64,000 nucleotides of DNA, taken from assembly GCA_963748315.1 (NCBI GenBank), contig CAVVIK010000005.1, positions 372,001-436,000 on the forward strand, read 5' to 3'. Below, in pieces: positions 9,225 through 17,597 of the stretch. The position numbers were made by a program, and so were the translations under genes. The notes under the pieces are model-generated. The model did no database searches and had not been told where the DNA came from. It worked only from the letters and a program-made list of their open reading frames with translations. Positions within the stretch are counted from its first letter, which is position 1. Each line of letters begins with the position of its first letter. Source of the stretch: DASPHG01 sp963748315. GTDB taxonomy: Bacteria > Actinomycetota > Thermoleophilia > Solirubrobacterales > Thermoleophilaceae.

Positions 9225-10388
9225 CTACCTCGAGAGGCTCGACCGGAGGCGCTCGACCGCCTCGGTCAGGCGCTCGTCGGGCACGGTCAGCGAGATGCGG
9301 AAGAAGCCCTCGCCGTTGGGGCCGTACGCGCCTCCGGGTGAGACCACGACGCCCGACTCCTCGAGCACGTGCTCGGCATAGGACGCCGAGTCATGACCCT
9401 CCGGCACCGGCGCCCAGATGTAGATCGTGCCCTTAGGCGGCGTCACGTCCACGCCGATCTCGCGGAGCGCGTCGCACACCAGGTCGCGCCGGCGCTGGTA
9501 GACGGCCGACATCTCGCGGGCGAAGTCGTCGCCCTGCTCGAGCGTCGCGGCAGCGGCGACCTGGACGGCGTCGAACATGCCCGAGTCGATGTTCGTCTTG
9601 AGGCGCCAGTACTCCTCGATCGCGGCGGCGTTGCCGACGATCGCCGCCGTCCTCCAGCCGGTCATGTTGTAGCCCTTGGACAGCGAGAAGACCTCGACTC
9701 CGACGTCCTTCGCACCATCCGTCGCGAGGAAGCTGGGCGCGACGTACCCGTCGAACGTCGTCTCCGTGTATGACGCGTCGTGGACGACGAGGACGTCGTT
9801 CTCCTTTCCGAACGCGACCGCCTCCTCGAACAGGCCGTCTGGGGCGATCGCCCCGGTCGGGTTGTTCGGGTAGTTGAGGTACATGAGCCGCGCCCTCTCG
9901 CGTGCATCTGCCTCGATCGCGCCCAGGTCGGGCGCGAACCCGCGCTCCCGCAGCAGCGGCATCAGGACCGGCTCCGCTCCCACGAGCAGCGGCCCGCCGG
10001 TGTAGACCGGGTAGCCCGGGTCCGCCGCGAGGGCTACGTCGCCCGGATCGAGAAAGGCGAGGTTCAGGTTGAAGACGCATTCCTTCGCGCCGAGCGCGGG
10101 GATGATCTCGGTTGCCGGGTCGAGCGTGACGCCGAAGCGGCGCTCGTAGAACGCGGCTACCGCCTCGCGGAAGTCCGGGCGACCGCGGTTCGACGGGTAC
10201 TGGTGCGTGCCGGGATCGGCGGCCGCGCGCTGCAGCGCCTCGACCGTCAGCTCGGCAGACGGCGTGTCGGGATCGCCGATGCCCAGGCTGATCACGTCGA
10301 CGCCCTGCTCCTTCTTGGCGGCGACCTTCCGCTCGAGCTCGGCGAACAGGTACGGCGGGATCCGCTCCAGGCGGCTACTCGGCTTCAT
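9225..10388 (-). CDS. dapL: LL-diaminopimelate aminotransferase-type class I aminotransferase
   Basis: A 387-residue PLP-dependent class I/II aminotransferase. The PLP lysine is in SLSKGYNMTGWR, and LNYPNNPTGA and ISLGIGDPDTPS are characteristic. Its 14-base overlap with dapF supports the DapL assignment. DapL converts tetrahydrodipicolinate and glutamate directly to LL-diaminopimelate, bypassing the acyl intermediates. An alanine or aspartate aminotransferase is possible, but context favours DapL. Confidence 0.82.
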   Translation of the reverse strand: MKPSSRLERIPPYLFAELERKVAAKKEQGVDVISLGIGDPDTPSAELTVEALQRAAADPGTHQYPSNRGRPDFREAVAAFYERRFGVTLDPATEIIPALGAKECVFNLNLAFLDPGDVALAADPGYPVYTGGPLLVGAEPVLMPLLRERGFAPDLGAIEADARERARLMYLNYPNNPTGAIAPDGLFEEAVAFGKENDVLVVHDASYTETTFDGYVAPSFLATDGAKDVGVEVFSLSKGYNMTGWRTAAIVGNAAAIEEYWRLKTNIDSGMFDAVQVAAAATLEQGDDFAREMSAVYQRRRDLVCDALREIGVDVTPPKGTIYIWAPVPEGHDSASYAEHVLEESGVVVSPGGAYGPNGEGFFRISLTVPDERLTEAVERLRSSLSR

Positions 10389-11187
10389 TCAGCTCCTTCA
10401 AGAAGTCCTCGGCGAGCGTGCCGCTGTAAACGGGCACGGCCCATCCGGTCAGGTTGACATGCAGGTCCTCTCCAACCTCGACCTCGAGGTCGCCACCGTC
10501 GAGGTGCACCGTCACCGGACTGTCCGCGCCCTTCAGCACGGCCGCCACGGCGGCGCCGCTGGCGCCGGTCCCGGACGACATCGTCTCCCCCACGCCGCGC
10601 TCGTAGATGCGCGCGGTGATCTCGTCGTCCGAGTCGCGACGCCAGAAGGACACGTTCGTGCGGTTCGGGAACAGCTCCGTGTTCGACTCGATCGGCGCGC
10701 CGTAACGGGGCAGGTCGAAGTCGAGGTCGTCCACCTCGATCGCCGTCTGCGGGTTGCCGACGGTGATGTGGTGGTAGGCGAACTCGCGATCGTCGCTCGT
10801 CAGCGTGCCGTCGCCCACGAGCTTCGCGCGGCCCATGTCGACGGTGCAGGTGTGCTCGCCGGTGATCGTCGGCCGGATCTCGCCCGCCTTGGTCTCGATC
10901 GAGAAGGTGTCGGACTCGGTCCAGCCGCGCCGGCGCAGGTACATGATCGCCTCGCGCGCGCCGTTGCCCGAGAGCTCGGCCTCGGACCCGTCCGGATTGA
11001 AGATCTGCAAGCGGGCCACGAAGCCGCGCGACTGCGGCGGTGACAGGAGCAGGAGGCCGTCGGAGCCGAGGCCACTGTGGGGCGCGCAGATCCGCCGGAC
11101 GCGCTCAGGCGTAAGGTCGAACGGGAGGTCGTCCCGTTCGACGATCACATAGTCATTGCCCAGCGCGTTCCATTTCTCGAATTTCAA
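10375..11187 (-). CDS. dapF: Diaminopimelate epimerase, with Ser in place of both catalytic Cys
   Basis: DapF interconverts LL- and meso-diaminopimelate by a two-base mechanism using two cysteines. This 270-residue protein has the family framework: KWNALGNDYVIVE, NPDGSEAEL, the ERGVGET segment, and the expected length. Both cysteine positions read serine. Residue 73 sits in ELSGNGAR (family MCGNGAR), codon TCG; residue 205 sits in MSSGTGAS (family ACGTGA), codon TCC. The frame is unbroken, so an indel does not explain this. The enzyme may be inactive, altered, or use serine. TTG start; a possible -10 (TATCTT) lies about ten bases upstream. Confidence 0.85.
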   Translation of the reverse strand: MKFEKWNALGNDYVIVERDDLPFDLTPERVRRICAPHSGLGSDGLLLLSPPQSRGFVARLQIFNPDGSEAELSGNGAREAIMYLRRRGWTESDTFSIETKAGEIRPTITGEHTCTVDMGRAKLVGDGTLTSDDREFAYHHITVGNPQTAIEVDDLDFDLPRYGAPIESNTELFPNRTNVSFWRRDSDDEITARIYERGVGETMSSGTGASGAAVAAVLKGADSPVTVHLDGGDLEVEVGEDLHVNLTGWAVPVYSGTLAEDFLKELNEAE

Positions 11188-11243
11188 GCCGCGCGCAAGA
11201 TATCGACCACGCTCAGCCGGCTTGCACGAATAACATCAGTGCC

Positions 11244-11918
11244 ATGGCGAGTGAAGAGCCCGCCAACGGGGAGGAAACCGAGCGCACGCGCGCCGTGCAC
11301 CACCGCTCGCCGCCGGCTACGGGAGGCAGGGCGGCCCACGCCGCGCGCGACGTGGACTTCCCGATGGCCCTACGCGGCTATGACCGCGGCGCCGTCGACC
11401 GGTACGTCGAGGAGGTCAACCAGGCGATCGCCGAGCTCGAGATCTCCTCGTCGCCCCAATCCGCGATCAGGCACGCACTCGAGCAGGTGAGCGAGGAGAC
11501 CAGCGGGCTCCTGCAGCGCGCGCACGAGACCGCGGACGAGATCACGCAGCGCTCGCGGGCGCAGGCCGACGACAGGGTGCAGCGCGCGCAGAGCGAGGCG
11601 GACGACGTCCGCGAGGCAGCGAATCGCGAGGCGGCGGACACTCGCGCCAAGCTCGCCCAGGAGATCGAGCAGATGCGCGCCGAGGGTCAGGCGCGCATCG
11701 ACGCGCTGAAGCGCAGCGCCGAGGCGATCGGGGACGAGCGCCGCCGCCTGATCGGCGAGGTCCTCGAGATCTCCGAGCGGCTCGGCGACCTCGCCCGCGA
11801 GGAGGCGCAGCGATTCCTCGAGCGCGAGGAGGCGGCGCGTGAGGAAGCGGCCGCGGTCGAGCAGACGCCGACCGAGAAGATCGAGGCTCAGCCCGAGCCT
11901 GGGTCGGACGGCAACTGA
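11244..11918 (+). CDS. DivIVA-domain coiled-coil protein
   Basis: A 224-residue protein. A short low-complexity N-terminus leads to a DivIVA-like segment, RDVDFPMALRGYDRGAVDRY (about residues 36-55), which in DivIVA/Wag31 binds membrane or partners. A long Ala/Glu/Arg-rich coiled coil fills most of the rest. Such proteins organise polar growth or septation, but the role here is inferred. It is divergent from dapF, with a near-leaderless TAACAT -10 upstream. It overlaps the convergent miaA end by 31 bases. Confidence 0.7.
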   Translation: MASEEPANGEETERTRAVHHRSPPATGGRAAHAARDVDFPMALRGYDRGAVDRYVEEVNQAIAELEISSSPQSAIRHALEQVSEETSGLLQRAHETADEITQRSRAQADDRVQRAQSEADDVREAANREAADTRAKLAQEIEQMRAEGQARIDALKRSAEAIGDERRRLIGEVLEISERLGDLAREEAQRFLEREEAAREEAAAVEQTPTEKIEAQPEPGSDGN

Positions 11919-12808
11919 CGCACGATCTCGTCGGCGACGTCGTCCGGGCCCCGTCCGGTCACGTCGATCAGGTGGACGTTCGGCAGCTTCCGCATCCAGG
12001 TGAGCTGGCGCCGCGCGTACTGGCGGCTCTTCGTCTTCATCGCCTCGATGTCTCCGACCAGGAGCTCCTGGAAGCCGAGCGCCTTCCGCGCGGTCACCGA
12101 CGCGCCCGCGTCGTGCGCCGCCTTGACCTCCTCGAGCGCGCCCGCGCCGACCATCGTGTCGACGCGCCGGTCGATCCGCTCGTACAGCTCGGCGCGGTCC
12201 ATGGTCAGTCCCACCAGAAGCGTCGGGCGGCGGGTGTCCTCGGTCCAGAGCTGTGACTCGACCTGCGGCTCCTCGTCCTCGAGCGCGCCCATCTCGAGCA
12301 GCTCCAGCAGGCGGATGACGCGGCTGCGGTCGGCCGGCGGGACCTTCTCGGCCGCCTGCGGCGCGCGCTGGGCGAGCCGCGCATGCAGCGCCTCGGGGCC
12401 GATCCGGTCGGCCTCTTCCTCGAGCCGCTTGCGCAGCTCAGCCGGCGGCGGCGGCTTCAGGTCGAGCTCCGACAGCGCCGCGCGGAGGTAGAGGCCGGTC
12501 CCGCCCACGACGATCGGCGTCCGTCCGGCGGCGAGCGCCCCGTCGATCTCCTTGTGCGCGAGCGGCATGAACTCGCCCACCGAGAACGTGTGGCTGATCG
12601 GGACGAACCCGATGAGCCGGTGGTCGAGCTGCGCGCGCTCGTCCTCGCTCGCCGCGCCGGTCAGGATCGGCATGCCCTCGTAGACCTGGAGGGCGTCGGC
12701 CGAGATCGCGATTGCTTCGCCATCGAGCCGCTCCGCGACCGCAACGGCCACGGCCGTCTTGCCGACGGCGGTCGGGCCGAAGATCGCGATGACGGACGGC
12801 GCGCTCAG
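11888..12808 (-). CDS. miaA: tRNA dimethylallyltransferase MiaA (probable CTG start)
   Basis: Transfers a dimethylallyl group to A37 of tRNAs reading UNN codons; MiaB then methylthiolates the product. The P-loop GPTAVGKT lies at the extreme N-terminus and DRAELYERID is recognisable further on. No in-frame ATG, GTG or TTG precedes the P-loop. The first is GTG 12751, inside or after it. The CTG at 12808 sits in CTGA overlapping the miaB stop and gives LSAPSVIAIFGPTAVGKT, so I propose a CTG start (306 residues). Confidence 0.88.
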   Translation of the reverse strand: MSAPSVIAIFGPTAVGKTAVAVAVAERLDGEAIAISADALQVYEGMPILTGAASEDERAQLDHRLIGFVPISHTFSVGEFMPLAHKEIDGALAAGRTPIVVGGTGLYLRAALSELDLKPPPPAELRKRLEEEADRIGPEALHARLAQRAPQAAEKVPPADRSRVIRLLELLEMGALEDEEPQVESQLWTEDTRRPTLLVGLTMDRAELYERIDRRVDTMVGAGALEEVKAAHDAGASVTARKALGFQELLVGDIEAMKTKSRQYARRQLTWMRKLPNVHLIDVTGRGPDDVADEIVRQLPSDPGSG

Positions 12809-14124
12809 CCGACCCGCGCGAGCAGGCTCTCTTCGCCGGCCAGCGTCGTGCTGGTGGCGGAGCCGATCTCGACGTCCACGAGCTCGCCGGCTCGGGCGAC
12901 GCCGCTGAAGTTCACCGTCTTGTTATGACGCGTGCGGCCGCGGAGCTTCGACGGGTCGGTGCGCGACGGCCCCTCGACGAGGACCTCCATCGTGCGGCCG
13001 ACGAAGCGCTGGGCGCGCTCCGTCGCATTGCGCTGCACCAGCTCGACCAGCCGCTCCATGCGCTCGCGCTTGACCGGATGCGGAAGCTGGTCGGGCAGGT
13101 CCGCGGCCACCGTTCCGCGGCGCGGGGAGAAGATGAAGGTGAAGGCCGAGTCGTAGCGCACCTGCTCGACGACCTCGAGCGTCTCGCGGAAGTCGTCCTC
13201 GGTCTCCCCCGGGAAGCCGACGATGATGTCGGTCGTGAGCGCGACGTCGGGCACGTGCTCGCGGATCTGCGCGACGCGGTCGAGATAGCGCTCCCGCGTG
13301 TACGGGCGCTTCATCGCCTTGAGGATCCGGGTCGAGCCCGACTGGAGCGGCAGGTGGATGTGCTCGCACAGCGAGGGCAGCTCGGCGTGCGCGCGCATCA
13401 CGTCCTCGCGCATGTAGGTGGGATGCGGGCTCGTGTAGCGGATGCGATCGATGCCGTCGATCGCATCCACGCGCGCCAGGAGCTCGGCGAAGCTGACCCG
13501 GGCCTCCTTCGGCAGGTCGCGCCCGTAGGAGTTGACGTTCTGGCCGAGCAGCGTGACCTCGCGGACACCGTCGTCGGCGAGGCGCGCGATCTCCGCAACG
13601 AGCTCGCCCGGGTCACGACTCACCTCGTGCCCGCGCGTGGACGGGACGATGCAGAACGCACAGCGCATGTTGCAGCCGACGGTGATCTGCACCCACGCCT
13701 GGAACTCGCGCTCGCGCTTCATCGGCAGGTGGCCCGAGAAGCCCTCGAACTCGAAGTAGCCCTGCGCGGTCAGGCTGTCGCTCGTCAGGAACTCTGCGAG
13801 GCGGTGGATCTGCCCCGGGCCGAAGGCGACATCCACGAACGGAAAGCGCTCGAAGACCTCGTCCTTCACCGACTGCGCCCAGCATCCCCCCACTCCGACG
13901 ACCCGCTCCGGGTTCTCGGTCTTGAGGCGCTTGGCCTCGCCGAGGTTGCCGATGAAGCGGCTGTCAGCCGACTCGCGGATCGAGCACGTGTTGAACAGGA
14001 TCAGGTCGGCGTCGTCGCGCGTCTCGGCCTGCTCGTACCCGAGCGACTCGAGCATGCCCTTCATGCGCTCCGAGTCGTGCTCGTTCATCTGACACCCGAA
14101 GGTGGTGACGTGGTAGCGCTTCAC
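12805..14124 (-). CDS. miaB: tRNA-2-methylthio-N6-dimethylallyladenosine synthase MiaB
   Basis: Radical SAM methylthiotransferase that completes the ms2i6A37 modification begun by MiaA. The N-terminal cluster cysteines are in TFGCQMNEHDSER, NTCSIRE and GGCWAQ. The radical-SAM CxxxCxxC is in NMRCAFCIVPSTRG, and a C-terminal TRAM domain ends the protein (439 residues). GTG 14124 gives VKRYHVTTFGCQMN, the usual start, ten bases after the rny stop. Confidence 0.95.
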   Translation of the reverse strand: MKRYHVTTFGCQMNEHDSERMKGMLESLGYEQAETRDDADLILFNTCSIRESADSRFIGNLGEAKRLKTENPERVVGVGGCWAQSVKDEVFERFPFVDVAFGPGQIHRLAEFLTSDSLTAQGYFEFEGFSGHLPMKREREFQAWVQITVGCNMRCAFCIVPSTRGHEVSRDPGELVAEIARLADDGVREVTLLGQNVNSYGRDLPKEARVSFAELLARVDAIDGIDRIRYTSPHPTYMREDVMRAHAELPSLCEHIHLPLQSGSTRILKAMKRPYTRERYLDRVAQIREHVPDVALTTDIIVGFPGETEDDFRETLEVVEQVRYDSAFTFIFSPRRGTVAADLPDQLPHPVKRERMERLVELVQRNATERAQRFVGRTMEVLVEGPSRTDPSKLRGRTRHNKTVNFSGVARAGELVDVEIGSATSTTLAGEESLLARVG

Positions 14125-14134
14125 GCCGGCAACG

Positions 14135-15664
14135 TTACTTCGCGAACTCGGTCGCACGGCTCTCGCGGATGACCGTCACCTTCACCTGGCCCGGGTACTC
14201 GAGCTCCTTCTCGACCGCTCGCGCGATCGTGTGCGACAGGAGCGCCGCCTGGTCGTCGTCGACCTCCGTGGGCTTCACCACGACGCGGATCTCGCGCCCC
14301 GCGTGCATCGCGTACACCTTCTCCACCCCGGGCTGGCGCTGTGCGATCTCCTCCAGGTCGCGGAGGCGCTTGACGTAGTTCTCGAGCGACTCCCCGCGCG
14401 CGCCGGGCCGGGCGCCTGACAGGGCGTCGACGACCTGCACGATGACCGCCTCGACGGTCTGCGGCTCGACCTCGTTGTGGTGCGACTCCATCGCGTGAGC
14501 GACCGCCTCGGGCTCCTTGTACCGGCGGGCGAGCTCGCCGCCCACGAGCGCGTGCGGGCCCTCGATCTCATGCGTGACCGCCTTGCCGATGTCGTGGAGG
14601 AACGCGGCGCGCGTTGCCGTGGCCTCGCTCGCGCCCAGCTCGGCTGCAAGCAGGCCGCCCAGCTTTGCGCACTCGATCGAGTGGGCGAGCACGTTCTGGC
14701 CGTAGCTGGTGCGGTAGCGGAGCCTGCCCATCAGCTTCGTCAGCTCGGGATGCAGCGACCCGATGCCGGCTTCGAAGACGGCCTCCTCGCCGACCTCCTG
14801 CACATGATTCGCGATCTCCGACTTCGCCTGGTAGAAGGACTCCTCGATCCGCGCCGGGTGGATGCGCCCGTCCTGGAGCAGCTTCTCGAGCGTCAGCCGC
14901 GCGATCTCGCGGCGCACGCCGTCGAAGCCGGACAGGATCACCGCCGACGGCGTGTCATCGACGATGAAGTCGATCCCCGTGAGGCTCTCGAGCGCGCGGA
15001 TGTTGCGGCCCTCGCGGCCGATGATCCGGCCCTTCATCTCGTCCGACTCGAGCTGGACCACGGACACGGTCGTCTCGGCGGCGTGGCCCCCCGCGACGCG
15101 CTGCATCACCGTCGAGAGGATGCTGCGCGCCCGGCGGTCGGCGTCCTGGCGCGCCTCCTCCTCGACGTGGCGGATCAGCACGGCGCTCTCGTGGCGCAGC
15201 TCGTCCTCCAGCTCCTTGAGCAGGATCTGCTTGGCCTGGCTGATGCTCAGGCCCGCGATCCGCTCGAGCTCCTTCAGCTGCCGCTGTCGCGCCCGCTTCA
15301 GCTCCTCTCCCTGGTGCTCCAGGTTGCGAGCTCGGTCCTCGAGCGACCGCTCGCGCCGCTCGAGCTCCGCCAGCCGGACGTCGACCGACTGCTCTTTGCC
15401 GAGGATGCGCTCCTCGGCGCGCGCGATCTCGGCCCTCCGCTCGCGCAGCTCGTGCTCGATGTCGCTGACGGTCTCCGCCGGCGGCGGTGCCGCGGGCTCG
15501 GAGCGCTCCTTCGCGGGCGGCCCGTGCCCGTCGCGTCCGCGAGGCGCGGGCGCCGGCGGGCTCACCGGGCCCGCCATGCGGGCGCGCGGCGCCGTTCGCT
15601 GGGCGAGCAACACGACGGCGCCGGACACGATTGCCGCCACCACAGCTGCCAGCACGATCTCCAT
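14135..15664 (-). CDS. rny: Ribonuclease Y
   Basis: Membrane-anchored endoribonuclease that starts mRNA decay. Order of parts: an N-terminal transmembrane helix (IVLAAVVAAIVSGAVVLLA), a long charged coiled coil, a KH domain (GRIIGREGRNIRALESLTG), and an HD domain (LHDIGKAVTHEIEGPHALVG). ATG 15664 is preceded by GGAG about eight bases away, better supported than a TTG at 15715. About 300 bases without a gene lie upstream, so rny-miaB-miaA probably has its own promoter. The window also encodes RNase J and PNPase. Confidence 0.92.
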   Translation of the reverse strand: MEIVLAAVVAAIVSGAVVLLAQRTAPRARMAGPVSPPAPAPRGRDGHGPPAKERSEPAAPPPAETVSDIEHELRERRAEIARAEERILGKEQSVDVRLAELERRERSLEDRARNLEHQGEELKRARQRQLKELERIAGLSISQAKQILLKELEDELRHESAVLIRHVEEEARQDADRRARSILSTVMQRVAGGHAAETTVSVVQLESDEMKGRIIGREGRNIRALESLTGIDFIVDDTPSAVILSGFDGVRREIARLTLEKLLQDGRIHPARIEESFYQAKSEIANHVQEVGEEAVFEAGIGSLHPELTKLMGRLRYRTSYGQNVLAHSIECAKLGGLLAAELGASEATATRAAFLHDIGKAVTHEIEGPHALVGGELARRYKEPEAVAHAMESHHNEVEPQTVEAVIVQVVDALSGARPGARGESLENYVKRLRDLEEIAQRQPGVEKVYAMHAGREIRVVVKPTEVDDDQAALLSHTIARAVEKELEYPGQVKVTVIRESRATEFAK

Positions 15665-15963
15665 TCCGGTGTCTCCGGTTCTCCCGCCGTGGGCGGGCTC
15701 GGTTGTCTCAGTCAAGCGGGCTTGTCATGCCCCCGCGAGACACCAGGCTGCGTCGGTCTATCTGCCCCTATGGGCGTCCGGCGACGACTAGCTGCGCGCT
15801 TCGATTCTCCTTTCGCGCCTGCGTGCCGTCGATTTCCGGATGTCTGTACGTGTCTTCAAGTTGTTGATCAAAAACCGCTGCAAATGCCGTTATTCAGTCT
15901 CACAGGGGCCATACGGCCCGTGTCCGAGAGGGTATCCCCCGGCGGGGGTACGCGCAAGGAGCG
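15665..15963. other. Gene-free stretch between recX end and rny start
   Basis: I see no protein or RNA gene here. Just downstream of recX are two stem-loops: GTAtCCCCC-GGC-GGGGGTAC (15932-15951) and ACAggGGCC-ATAC-GGCCcgTGT (15902-15923). Neither has a U-tract, but together they probably end the recA-recX transcript. The rest is the likely promoter and leader of rny. A weak TTGATC with 17-base spacing to TACAGA on the minus strand is the best candidate I could find. Confidence 0.4.
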
Positions 15964-16431
15964 TCAGGCCGCGCGGCGGTGGGAGCGGACGGCGTCGTAC
16001 GCCAATTCCGAGTCGAAGCCGCGCCGGACGAGGAGCTGCCAGGCGCGGTTCCGCGCGCGATCGTCGTGCAGGGCGGAAAAGCGCTCCTGGAGCACTTGGC
16101 ACGCCGCCGCCAGCTCGTCCTCGCGGCTCCGCCGCGCCAGCGCGGGCTCGATCAGCGCCGCCGGGATGCCGCGGCGCGCCAACTCGAGCTCGATGCGCTC
16201 CGGTCCCCACCCGCTCAGCGAGCGGCGGTCTTCGGTGAACCGCTCCGCGAAGCGGGCGTCGTCGAGCACGTGCGTGCGCTCGAGCTCACCGACGACCTCG
16301 TCGATCAGCTCGGGCTCCACCCGCTTCCCTTCGAGGTACGTCTTCAGCTCCGCGACCGAGCGGTCACGGACCGAGAGAGCCTTTCCGGCTAGATCGAACG
16401 CCCGGCGAAGATCCTCGCCGGGGGCGCTCAG
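15964..16431 (-). CDS. recX: Regulatory protein RecX (probable CTG start)
   Basis: RecX binds RecA filaments and limits strand exchange. The residues upstream of GTG 16320 are recognisably RecX (AFDLAGKALSVRDRS and AELKTYLEGK), so the true start lies further up. There is no in-frame ATG, GTG or TTG there. CTG 16431, within CTGA overlapping the recA stop, gives LSAPGEDLRRAFDLAGKAL and a 155-residue protein of normal RecX length. Cotranscribed with recA. Confidence 0.85.
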   Translation of the reverse strand: MSAPGEDLRRAFDLAGKALSVRDRSVAELKTYLEGKRVEPELIDEVVGELERTHVLDDARFAERFTEDRRSLSGWGPERIELELARRGIPAALIEPALARRSREDELAAACQVLQERFSALHDDRARNRAWQLLVRRGFDSELAYDAVRSHRRAA

Positions 16432-17504
16432 GCGGCCTGCTCCTTTGGTGCGTCGGCCGCGTCATCGGCCGGGGCGATCTCCGCGACGGTCGCGCCCATG
16501 CCGACCGCGTCGTAGATCTTCGTCTCGATCTCCTTCGCGATCTTCGGGTTGTCGCGCAGGTAGGCCTTCGCGTTGTTGCGGCCCTGGCCGATCCGCTCCT
16601 CGCCGTACGAGAAGAACGAGCCCGACTTCGAGACGAGGTTGTGCTCGAGCCCCAGGTCGAGGATGCAGCCCTCGGAGGAGATGCCTTCGCCGTACTCGAT
16701 GTCGAACTCGGCCTGGCGGAAGGGCGCCGCAACCTTGTTCTTGACCACCTTCACGCGGACACGGTTGCCGACCGCGTCGGTGCCCTCCTTGAGGGTCTCG
16801 ATGCGGCGGATGTCGAGGCGCTGCGAGCTGTAGAACTTGAGCGCGCGGCCGCCCGGCTGGGTCTCCGGCGAGCCGAACATGACGCCGACCTTCTCGCGGA
16901 TCTGGTTGGTGAAGACGCACAGCGTGTTGGCGCGGTTCAGGTTGCCCGCCAGCTTGCGCATGGCCTGGCTCATCATCCGCGCCTGGAGGCCGACGGTCGT
17001 GTCGCCCATCTGGCCCTCGAGCTCGGTCTTCGGCGTCAGCGCCGCGACCGAGTCGATCGCGACCACGTCGATCGCGCCCGAGCGGATGAGCATGTCGGCG
17101 ATCTCGAGCGCCTGCTCCCCGTAGTCGGGCTGCGAGACGAGCAGCTCGTCCACGTCGACACCGATCTTCTTCGCGTACAGCGGGTCCATCGCGTGCTCCG
17201 CGTCGATGAACGCGCAGATGCCGCCCTGCTTCTGGGCCTCCGCGAGCACGTGGTAGATCAGCGTCGTCTTACCGGAGGACTCAGGGCCGAAGATCTCGAC
17301 GATCCGGCCGCGGGCCAAGCCGCCCACGCCTAGGGCAAGGTCGAGCGAGATCGCGCCGGTCGAGATCGCCTTGACGCTGACCTGGAAGGCGTCGTCCCCC
17401 ATCTTCATGATCGAGCCGGCGCCGAACTGGCGCTCGATCTGGCCGACGGCGTTCTGCAGCGCGGATTCGCGCGCCTTCGCGGCCTTTTCCTGTTCCTTGT
17501 CCAC
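16428..17504 (-). CDS. recA: Recombinase RecA
   Basis: ATP-dependent strand-exchange protein and co-protease for the SOS response. Walker A is FGPESSGKTTLI; the segment around RSGAIDVVAIDSVAALTPK and the TNQIREKVGVMFG loop are canonical. At 358 residues with a short acidic C-terminus, the length is normal. GTG 17504 was chosen because GGAAAGG lies about seven bases upstream; the reading frame remains open slightly further. The 93-base upstream gap shows no obvious actinobacterial LexA box to my eye. Confidence 0.97.
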   Translation of the reverse strand: MDKEQEKAAKARESALQNAVGQIERQFGAGSIMKMGDDAFQVSVKAISTGAISLDLALGVGGLARGRIVEIFGPESSGKTTLIYHVLAEAQKQGGICAFIDAEHAMDPLYAKKIGVDVDELLVSQPDYGEQALEIADMLIRSGAIDVVAIDSVAALTPKTELEGQMGDTTVGLQARMMSQAMRKLAGNLNRANTLCVFTNQIREKVGVMFGSPETQPGGRALKFYSSQRLDIRRIETLKEGTDAVGNRVRVKVVKNKVAAPFRQAEFDIEYGEGISSEGCILDLGLEHNLVSKSGSFFSYGEERIGQGRNNAKAYLRDNPKIAKEIETKIYDAVGMGATVAEIAPADDAADAPKEQAA

Positions 17505-17597
17505 GGTCAAGCCTTTCCCTTCGCAGGTGAGCACACGAAGGTATGAGGCGGACCGGACGGATTCCGCGCCCCCGCAGGGGCTATGTGAGCAGCAGCG

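Noticed and set aside
17505..17597. LexA/SOS box upstream of recA
   Set aside because: No convincing GAAC-N4-GTTC-type palindrome is visible in this short interval. Absence by eye is weak evidence, so I make no claim about regulation.
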